From NCBI GenBank assembly GCA_030535815.1, contig JAUNRD010000142.1, positions 1-5,613 on the forward strand: 5,613 nucleotides of DNA. Direction: 5' to 3'. Each line of letters opens with the position of its first letter. Within the stretch, counting starts at the first letter, position 1. Source of the DNA: Clostridia bacterium. GTDB taxonomy: Bacteria; Bacillota; Clostridia; CAKSNL01; HGM11501. Below are positions 1-5,613 of this stretch, in pieces. Made by a program: the position numbers and the translations under genes. The notes beneath the pieces are model-generated. The model searched no databases, was not told the DNA's origin, and saw only the letters and a program-made list of their open reading frames with translations.

Positions 1-31
1 AAATGGATTTGGTGTTCGGAAATATAAAAAC

Positions 32-38
32 GGAGGTG
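32..38 (+). promoter_or_regulatory. Ribosome binding site of the RNase J gene
   Basis: GGAGGTG lies 5 bases upstream of the GTG at position 44 and closely matches the anti-Shine-Dalgarno end of 16S rRNA. It decides the start, because the RNase J frame has no stop between the left window edge and this GTG, so frame alone does not fix the N-terminus. Confidence 0.85.
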
Positions 39-43
39 AAAAA

Positions 44-1735
44 GTGGCAAAAAAGCAAAAACTGAAGATTATTCCTCTGGGCGGCATGAATGAAATCGGT
101 AAAAATCTCACCGTATTTGAATACGGCGATGAAATAGTCGTTCTGGACTGCGGAATGACTTTCCCCGACGAGGAAATGCTGGGAGTAGATTTAGTTATTC
201 CCGACATGTCATATCTTGTCAATAACAGGGACAAGATTAAGGCTGTTCTTCTTACACACGGGCATGAAGACCATATAGGCGGTCTTCCTTATTTTTTGCG
301 GGCGATGAGCAATGTTCCCATCTACGGAAGCCGTATGACGATAGGGCTTGTAGAGCATAAGCTTAAGGAGCACGGCATACTCTCAATTGCAAAGCTTAAT
401 TCGGTAAAAGCAGGGGATTCCATAAGACTCGGAAACAATTTCAGGGCTGAGTTTATAAGGGTAAATCACTCTATTGCCGACTCTTTCGGCATTGCATTAT
501 ACACTCCTGCGGGATTGGTTGTGCATACGGGGGACTTCAAGATTGATACCACACCCATTGACGGGGAAATGATAGATCTTGCGCGATTCGGTGCACTGGG
601 CGATTCCGGAGTACTGGCACTATTAAGCGACTCCACCAACGTGGAGCGTCAGGGTTATACCATGTCCGAGCGTACGGTTGGGCAGAAGTTTGATGAGATT
701 TTTGCATCTCACCCAAAACAGAGAATAATCGTGGCGACGTTTGCATCCAATGTACACAGAGTACAGCAGATAATTGATGCCGCAATCAAAACAAGAAGAA
801 AAGTGGCAATCTCGGGCAGAAGTATGCAGAATGTGGTTGAGGTTGCAATTGAACACGGCTATATGCGTGTTCCTCAGGGACTTATCATAAATATTGAGGA
901 CGTGCATAAGTACAAAAATCATCAGCTTGTCATCATAACGACAGGCAGCCAGGGCGAGCCTATGAGTGCTCTTACAAGAATGGCATTTTCTGACCATAAG
1001 CAAGTGGAAATCGGTAACGGCGACTTAGTAATTATTTCAGCATCACCAATTCCGGGCAACGAAAAAACGGTTTCCAGGGTTATAAATGAGCTTTTCAAAA
1101 AGGGAGCAGAGGTTATCTACAAGGCTCTGGCGGAGGTTCACGTTTCGGGTCACGCCTGCCAGGAGGAACTTAAAATAATACTCGGTCTTGTAAGACCTAA
1201 GTATTTCATTCCCGCCCACGGCGAATACCGCCATCTTGCAACCAGTGCGAAGCTTGGCATAGCATCCGGCGTAAAGGAGAAAAACACCTTTATTATGGGA
1301 CTCGGTGACGTTCTTGAATTAAACCGCGAAAGTGCGGCAATTACGGGAACGGTTACGGCAGGTGCGCTTTTAATTGACGGCTATGGCGTAGGCGATGTGG
1401 GAAATGTGGTTCTTCGTGACAGAAAGCATCTTTCCGAAGACGGTATCATAGTTGTGGTTATGACTCTTGATAAACGCGGAAAAATTACCGCAGGCCCCGA
1501 AGTGGTATCCAGAGGATTTGTATATGTAAAGGAATCCGAGGAGCTTATGGAGGGAATAAAGGCTGTTGCGACCTATGCTGTGGAAGAAACGGTAAGAAAG
1601 AACAAAAAGGTGGCAATCGACTGGATTGCAATCAAAAATGCTGTTAAGGGAGAAATTACAGACTTCCTTCACGAGGCAACCAAACGTAAGCCTATGATTC
1701 TTCCCATCATAATGGAAGAAGGAAAACAGAAATAA
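44..1735 (+). CDS. rnj: Ribonuclease J (metallo-beta-lactamase / beta-CASP family)
   Basis: RNase J is a cytoplasmic zinc-dependent ribonuclease with 5'-to-3' exonuclease and endonuclease activity; in Firmicutes it takes part in mRNA turnover and rRNA/sRNA maturation. The 563 residues are a full-length family member. The metallo-beta-lactamase core shows the signature THGHEDHIGG (H72, H74, D76, H77), a further metal ligand H142 in NHSIADS, and D164 in HTGDFK. The beta-CASP domain occupies roughly residues 210-365. It is followed by HVSGH (366-370), the conserved RNA-phosphate/active-site loop, and AHGEYRH with H392, the last metal ligand. Residues from about 450 form the RNase J C-terminal domain. 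The opening KLKIIPLGGMNEIGKN is typical of the family. The start is a GTG preceded by a strong Shine-Dalgarno sequence. The gene ends at a terminator shared with the convergent operon. No key residue is missing. Whether the genome carries one or two paralogues (rnjA/rnjB) cannot be told from here. Confidence 0.97.
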   Translation: MAKKQKLKIIPLGGMNEIGKNLTVFEYGDEIVVLDCGMTFPDEEMLGVDLVIPDMSYLVNNRDKIKAVLLTHGHEDHIGGLPYFLRAMSNVPIYGSRMTIGLVEHKLKEHGILSIAKLNSVKAGDSIRLGNNFRAEFIRVNHSIADSFGIALYTPAGLVVHTGDFKIDTTPIDGEMIDLARFGALGDSGVLALLSDSTNVERQGYTMSERTVGQKFDEIFASHPKQRIIVATFASNVHRVQQIIDAAIKTRRKVAISGRSMQNVVEVAIEHGYMRVPQGLIINIEDVHKYKNHQLVIITTGSQGEPMSALTRMAFSDHKQVEIGNGDLVIISASPIPGNEKTVSRVINELFKKGAEVIYKALAEVHVSGHACQEELKIILGLVRPKYFIPAHGEYRHLATSAKLGIASGVKEKNTFIMGLGDVLELNRESAAITGTVTAGALLIDGYGVGDVGNVVLRDRKHLSEDGIIVVVMTLDKRGKITAGPEVVSRGFVYVKESEELMEGIKAVATYAVEETVRKNKKVAIDWIAIKNAVKGEITDFLHEATKRKPMILPIIMEEGKQK

Positions 1736-1770
1736 AAAATAAGAGTGGCTGATGCCACTCTTATTTTTTT
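1734..1770. terminator. Bidirectional intrinsic terminator between convergent genes
   Basis: Bases 1734-1749 pair without mismatch with 1754-1769 (16 bp) around a TGAT loop at 1750-1753. The central part is AAGAGTGGC/GCCACTCTT, and the outer pairs are A-T. On the + strand the stem runs into seven T (1764-1770), terminating the RNase J transcript. On the - strand the six A at 1734-1739 become a U-run, terminating the operon that comes from the right. The element overlaps the last bases of both stop codons (RNase J TAA at 1733-1735; minus-strand TAA at 1771-1769), so both genes share it and there is no other spacer. Confidence 0.92.
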
Positions 1771-3190
1771 ATTTCGTTATTGTTATTTCCTGTGTTTCGC
1801 CGTTCCAGGAAACGTTATAGCCGAGATGCTCAGATATGAATCGGACGGGGATAAAGGTGCGCGAATCCTTTATTCTTGGAGCTGCAATCAGGCTGTAGCG
1901 CTCCTTTCCGCTTCTTACCTTGGTTACAAACACATTCCTGTTTTGTATCTGCATATAAATTTCCGTCATATCCTTTTTGATGGTGATGCCCTGAACTTCG
2001 CCGTCCCATTCTATTTTGGCATCCATAAGTTCCAAGAGCCCTCTTATGGGGATAAAGGTTGTGCCGTCAGCTATAAAGGGTGCGGTATCAAGCTTTAATT
2101 CTCCGTCCTTGTGAACGATAGTGTCGGAGCCGATTTTTAATGTGTAAAAACGGCTTTCTTCATCAATGCGCTTCTGATAAGCCTGATAATCCTGCAAAAA
2201 GTCAAGCTCTGCACAGCTTCCGAGATTCCCCGTTCCGGATAAAATTTCAAAACGGAAGAACTGCACCTTTGTCTTTTCATCAAAGAGGTATGTGGCGGGG
2301 CTTAAGCTTCTTGACGGGAAGCTGTAATTTTCCAGAGACAGCTCATAGTTTTTGCCGTCAAGAGAGGTGTAGACATTGAACTTTTCCCAGTAGCCGTCGT
2401 ATCTGTCTGCCTGCCTCGGAGTGTAGGTGAAGCCCAAAAGCTCATAGGCGCTGCCCAAATCCACATCCAGAACATATGGAGCTTTTTCATAGGTCTCCGC
2501 CTGCCAGTAGGACTGGGGAGAATCGTCTATGATATTGGTTACAACGTGTCCCTGCCATATGTCACCGTCATAGGTTGCGAAGGCGTTTCCCTTGGGTATG
2601 GGGTATAAGGCGTTTTCCTTTACTTCCTTAAGGAAGGTATCAAAGGGGCGAGGCTCTTCGCCTTCCTTTGGCTTTATTATATCAAAGTCGCACATCGTGC
2701 CGTGGCCTTCTAATGTGTCGAGATATTCGATTTTTACTTCCTTTGCCATTACAACGGAGCCGAACTCTTCACGGCGGATAAGGGTATTTATCTTGTAGTT
2801 GTATTCCGATACGAGCTGGTATTCTCCGTCCACCTTTATATAGAAGTTCATCTTTGTGGGCTGACCTGCGGGGGTTTTATCCTGACGCATTGTCATTATA
2901 AAGCCGGCTATGGGAAGCTCTTCTCCAAAGTCAACCTCCAAGGTGTGAGGAAGCTCTGCCTTCCAGGATACACGGCTGTTTTCCCATCCGTAGTCTGTGT
3001 GCCAGTAGGTGCCGGGATAGCCGTCAATCATTCTTTTTGCGGGCCAGTTTTCGTGCTCCGAGGAAGCAACAACGCTCCAGAGGGTTTTATCTTTATAGGT
3101 GTCCGCATATTCCGGCTCTTCGTAATATGAAAATACGGGGAAGACGGAAATAAGTGTAAATATTAAAAGTAAAGATAATAATTTTCTCAT
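1769..3190 (-). CDS. Exported protein with two F5/8 type C (discoidin-like) domains and a C-terminal stalk domain
   Basis: This is a complete 473-residue protein. Residues 1-22 form a signal peptide: MRK, a hydrophobic stretch LLSLLLIFTLISVF, then a probable cleavage site near PVFSYY. Two F5/8 type C-like jelly-roll domains follow, at about 37-172 and 200-335. They align with each other: IDGYPGTYWHT with IIDDSPQSYWQA, LEVDFGEELPIAGF with LDVDLGSAYELLGF, and MNFYIKVDGEYQLV with FNVYTSLDGKNYEL. Residues 349-473 match the copper amine oxidase N-terminal-like 'stalk' domain, with the duplicated motif PFIADGTTFIPIRGLLELM and APRIKDSRTFIPVRFISEHLG. F5/8C domains usually bind glycans or other surface ligands; no catalytic domain is visible. 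No transmembrane tail, sortase signal or SLH repeat is seen, so it is secreted or held non-covalently. The ATG has AAGGAGG 7 bases upstream. It is the second gene of an operon with the large putative glycan-active protein, suggesting a binding role beside that enzyme. Domain calls are from pattern recognition; the ligand is unknown. Confidence 0.88.
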   Translation of the reverse strand: MRKLLSLLLIFTLISVFPVFSYYEEPEYADTYKDKTLWSVVASSEHENWPAKRMIDGYPGTYWHTDYGWENSRVSWKAELPHTLEVDFGEELPIAGFIMTMRQDKTPAGQPTKMNFYIKVDGEYQLVSEYNYKINTLIRREEFGSVVMAKEVKIEYLDTLEGHGTMCDFDIIKPKEGEEPRPFDTFLKEVKENALYPIPKGNAFATYDGDIWQGHVVTNIIDDSPQSYWQAETYEKAPYVLDVDLGSAYELLGFTYTPRQADRYDGYWEKFNVYTSLDGKNYELSLENYSFPSRSLSPATYLFDEKTKVQFFRFEILSGTGNLGSCAELDFLQDYQAYQKRIDEESRFYTLKIGSDTIVHKDGELKLDTAPFIADGTTFIPIRGLLELMDAKIEWDGEVQGITIKKDMTEIYMQIQNRNVFVTKVRSGKERYSLIAAPRIKDSRTFIPVRFISEHLGYNVSWNGETQEITITK

Positions 3191-3197
3191 AATTCCG

Positions 3198-3204
3198 CCT
3201 CCTT
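3198..3204 (-). promoter_or_regulatory. Ribosome binding site of the discoidin-domain gene, overlapping the upstream stop codon
   Basis: Read on the minus strand this is AAGGAGG, 7 bases before the ATG at 3190. Its first two bases lie inside the TAA stop (3205-3203) of the upstream gene. This layout usually means one polycistronic mRNA, with ribosomes finishing the first gene beside the start of the second. Confidence 0.88.
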
Positions 3205-5613
3205 ATTCTTCAATGTAGGAAAGAAGAGCTTTTGCACTGTCTTCTTCCATATCACCGATTGAATATGTTCCGTTTTCAAGCATCTTTACGTTCACTGACA
3301 TAAGGTCAGAGAAAATCGTTACGGGTGCATAAATTTCGCCGTTTGCGATTATAACAGGGGCACTTAAGGACATTACTTTTCCGTTTTTCCTTGCCTCGTT
3401 CGTGCCGATATAGGTGTAATACCAGTTGTTTTCAGCAAAGTCGGTTTTTGTTTCGTTCATTTTGTAGTTATAAAATCTTAAAATGTTCTGAGCGGAATCA
3501 TATTCTGTCTTGCTCTTGCCCCAGCCTGCTATTTCTTCAAAAGCCTTAAGGGGAATATAGAGGGTGTTATTCATTTCAAAGGGAGTTATTCTTGTGTCCT
3601 TCTCGGAAACTGTCTGGATTGTTCCTTTTACTATCATCTTTTCTGTTCCTGCTTTAAGGATTGAAGCATTGGCTGAAGCTGCCCTTTCGTCTGCGGTAAG
3701 AGCCTTCTGCTCTTTTTCCGTAAAGAGATAGTTGAAGCGTCCGACAGGTGCGGTGTTGAGGTTTGAATAAAAATCAATAACCTCGGTATATTCACCTGAG
3801 AGCCACTTTAATTCCATATCGATTACGCCCGTTTCTCCGATTACCGCTCTCGGAAGCTTTATCTGAAGAGTGTCGCCTGATACATTGTATTCATAGCTTC
3901 CCGCTTCGGTGTAGATGATTTCTTCGCCGTTTTTGGAAAGTGCTTCTGCTTTTCCCGCTATTCTTCCGAGTACATAATCATAGCCGTCAACGCCGGTTGC
4001 GGCATTTCTGTCTGTGTTTATCAGAAGCTGGAGCGATTCGTCTTCGTAAGCTATATCCTTGTCTGCTTTAGCATAGAAGTAAAGGAAGTCTTTATCTCTT
4101 GCCGCCTTTGATGAAAGAACTCTGTTTTTTACAACTATATTATATGTCTGAAATTCACCTGTGCGGTTATCGGGATAAGCATCTTTTCCGTTTAATCTGT
4201 CCTGACCGCGGAAGTTTAAGAACTCGGGGCCTACATTTTCCCAGGCGGATGCATCACCTTTAATATCAATGGTGATTTCCTCTGTTGCAACGGGTGCGGG
4301 GCGAATGCCCTTATATTTTCTTACAAAGTCACAAAGGAGCATATAGCAGTCGTCCTTCAAAAAGCCCTTTACCGGCTCAAAGTCACGGCTGTTATCGGAG
4401 TCAAAAGCATCGGGGAAGGCAAAATCAAGTCCCGAATAGTTTCTGCTGAAGTCGGAGGCAAATTCGTTCCAGCCGTCAACATAGACAAAATGGGGATCTG
4501 CATCTAAAACCAGGGATGCCTGCTCACGGAAGAAAAAGGCTTCCTTTGTGGCCTCAGGACGGTAATCATCGCCGAAGGCTTCGGAGTAGCTTCTGCCCCT
4601 TGAATAAACGTCATTTGCGGCGTGTACGTTACCTGCATAGCTTATGTTCAGTGATACGCCGAGGCACATAAACTCGCATCTTCCGTCTTCTTTAGTTCCT
4701 CCTCGCAAGGTCTGGGGGAAGGCTTCAATCCAGCGCCAGGTGGAGCTTTTACGCTCACCCACATTGTTATCCTCGCGGAATGAGAAGAAATCTGCTATTA
4801 TATCCATTGTCTCTTTGCTCTGAGGATCTTCCGAGAACTGCTTTTTAACGCCGTCCACATTGGGAACACCGAAAATCAAGGGCTTTCCTTCCCAGTGGTA
4901 CCAGATGTCTGAAAAATCCTCCTGCTGGAAGCAGACATTATATATGGATAAAAAGAGGGATACAAGGTCTTCGCTTCCCGTCCAGCTTCCGCAGAATGCG
5001 GCAATTTCGGGAATGTCAACCCCGTCCTTCTTCGCATCACGGAAGGCTTTTGCCATCTGCATAAGCATATTTATTCTTGTGGCGCCGCCATTTGAATAGT
5101 CAAGGAAAATTGCATCAACGCCTGCAGCGGATAAAAGCTCTGCCTGGCGGCGGTAAACCCAGTAATCAAGGGAATCATAGAAGCCGTAAACAGATTCATC
5201 CCAGTAGGTTTTCTTCATATTCCATACGGATGCTCCTTCGGATGTCATGGCATCTGGATGTGCGGCCAATACTTCTGAAATTATGGCGGCGGATGTGGTG
5301 GGAGCACCCTTTGTCCAGTTCCAGAACATCATACCAACCTGGCGGTCGCCCTCTTTCACGGGACCTGCTTCGCCGTATTCGGCAATGCGGCGGCCGTAGG
5401 AGTCTGTGGCAACATAAGTATCGGTATAAAAGTCTTTTATAAAGCTGTCATCAACCTGATTTTCAAAGGGATCATAGTCGTAAACCCCGGAAGATAATGT
5501 GAAGGCGGAAAACTGAAGGTCGTTTGGATAGCCCTTGTAGTAGCTGCCCACAAAATAAAGGTCGTGAACACCCGTTGCACCGCCCAGGTATGACTTGTAT
5601 TCTTCCTTTTCTT
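3203..5613 (-). CDS. Putative surface glycan-active protein (5'-partial): CBM6-like tail, TIM-barrel glycoside-hydrolase-like domain, CBM9-like domain, stalk domain
   Basis: The frame is open through the right window edge, so this is the last 802 residues of a longer protein; the GTG at 5551 is an internal valine (YFVGSYY), not a start. Residues below count from the codon at 5611-5609. Residues 1-57 (GGATGVHDLYFVG...DLQFSAF) resemble the end of a CBM6 module. About 70-435 is a TIM-barrel-like region with RQVGMMFWNWTKG, AAGVDAIFLDYSNGG (D171), YVDGWNEFASD (E383) and NSRDFEPVKGF. These match a family often annotated only as hypothetical or GH71/GH99-like, in which such motifs are conserved; D171 and E383 are the obvious candidate catalytic acids, but this is inference. 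About 445-632, from KGDASAWENVGPEF to APVGRFNYLF, looks like a CBM9/DOMON-type sugar-binding domain. About 657-788 is a degenerate stalk domain with two TLYIPLKAF / EIYAPVTIF-type repeats. No C-terminal anchor is seen. A signal peptide would lie outside the window. Secretion is inferred from the modules and the exported neighbour; substrate is unknown. Confidence 0.8.
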   Translation of the reverse strand, partial: EKEEYKSYLGGATGVHDLYFVGSYYKGYPNDLQFSAFTLSSGVYDYDPFENQVDDSFIKDFYTDTYVATDSYGRRIAEYGEAGPVKEGDRQVGMMFWNWTKGAPTTSAAIISEVLAAHPDAMTSEGASVWNMKKTYWDESVYGFYDSLDYWVYRRQAELLSAAGVDAIFLDYSNGGATRINMLMQMAKAFRDAKKDGVDIPEIAAFCGSWTGSEDLVSLFLSIYNVCFQQEDFSDIWYHWEGKPLIFGVPNVDGVKKQFSEDPQSKETMDIIADFFSFREDNNVGERKSSTWRWIEAFPQTLRGGTKEDGRCEFMCLGVSLNISYAGNVHAANDVYSRGRSYSEAFGDDYRPEATKEAFFFREQASLVLDADPHFVYVDGWNEFASDFSRNYSGLDFAFPDAFDSDNSRDFEPVKGFLKDDCYMLLCDFVRKYKGIRPAPVATEEITIDIKGDASAWENVGPEFLNFRGQDRLNGKDAYPDNRTGEFQTYNIVVKNRVLSSKAARDKDFLYFYAKADKDIAYEDESLQLLINTDRNAATGVDGYDYVLGRIAGKAEALSKNGEEIIYTEAGSYEYNVSGDTLQIKLPRAVIGETGVIDMELKWLSGEYTEVIDFYSNLNTAPVGRFNYLFTEKEQKALTADERAASANASILKAGTEKMIVKGTIQTVSEKDTRITPFEMNNTLYIPLKAFEEIAGWGKSKTEYDSAQNILRFYNYKMNETKTDFAENNWYYTYIGTNEARKNGKVMSLSAPVIIANGEIYAPVTIFSDLMSVNVKMLENGTYSIGDMEEDSAKALLSYIEE

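Noticed and set aside
24..29. TATAAA upstream of RNase J as a possible -10 promoter box.
   Set aside because: It would place the transcription start at or inside the Shine-Dalgarno sequence, and no -35 box can be seen at proper spacing; more likely AT-rich leader.
3..65. Short + strand frame beginning with ATG at position 3 and ending at TGA 63-65, overlapping the RNase J start; it could be the tail of an upstream gene.
   Set aside because: Only 20 codons, no visible ribosome binding site within the window and no recognisable protein; an upstream gene cannot be judged from two bases of preceding sequence.
623..1003. 126-codon minus-strand open frame inside RNase J.
   Set aside because: Antisense to the conserved beta-CASP coding region; Cys/His-rich translation typical of a shadow frame, with no ribosome binding site.
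1847..2059. Exact 12-base direct repeat GGGGATAAAGGT at 1847-1858 and 2048-2059.
   Set aside because: Both copies encode the TFIP core of the two stalk-domain motifs (FIPVR and FIPIR) in the same protein; explained by the internal protein repeat, not a DNA element.
1745..2098. 117-codon + strand open frame downstream of RNase J.
   Set aside because: Lies entirely antisense to the stalk-domain coding sequence, begins inside the terminator hairpin, has no ribosome binding site, and its translation resembles no protein I know.
5077..5442. 121-codon + strand open frame opposite the hydrolase-like domain.
   Set aside because: Arg/Ser-rich antisense shadow of a well-supported coding region with no initiation signal.

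Overview
The window holds three genes and almost no non-coding DNA. The RNase J sequence, the strong AGGAGG-type ribosome binding sites, the GTG start and the paired 'copper amine oxidase-like' stalk domains all point to a low- to mid-GC Firmicute, most likely an anaerobic member of the Clostridia. That is inferred from gene content; no 16S or other lineage marker is present.

Left part (1-1735, + strand): a complete ribonuclease J gene, a housekeeping RNA-processing and decay enzyme, with every metal-binding motif intact. Middle (1734-1770): one near-perfect hairpin flanked by an A-run and a T-run. It lies between two convergent genes and should terminate transcription from both sides. Right part (1769-5613, - strand): two co-directional genes in one apparent operon, 12 bases apart. 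In transcription order these are (i) a large protein whose 5' end lies beyond the right edge of the window, and (ii) a complete 473-residue exported protein.

The large protein reads as the tail of a CBM6-like carbohydrate-binding module, then a TIM-barrel glycoside-hydrolase-like domain of a widespread but, to my knowledge, uncharacterised family, then a CBM9-like/DOMON-type sugar-binding domain, then a stalk domain. The 473-residue protein reads as a signal peptide, two F5/8 type C (discoidin-like) domains and a C-terminal stalk domain. Together they look like a small surface or secreted glycan-handling cassette: a putative enzyme and a binding partner that share the same type of C-terminal module. 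Substrate and catalytic activity cannot be read from the sequence.

I see no RNA genes, CRISPR array, insertion sequence, phage gene, toxin-antitoxin pair or recognisable defence system. The most interesting content is the uncharacterised multimodular protein and its partner.
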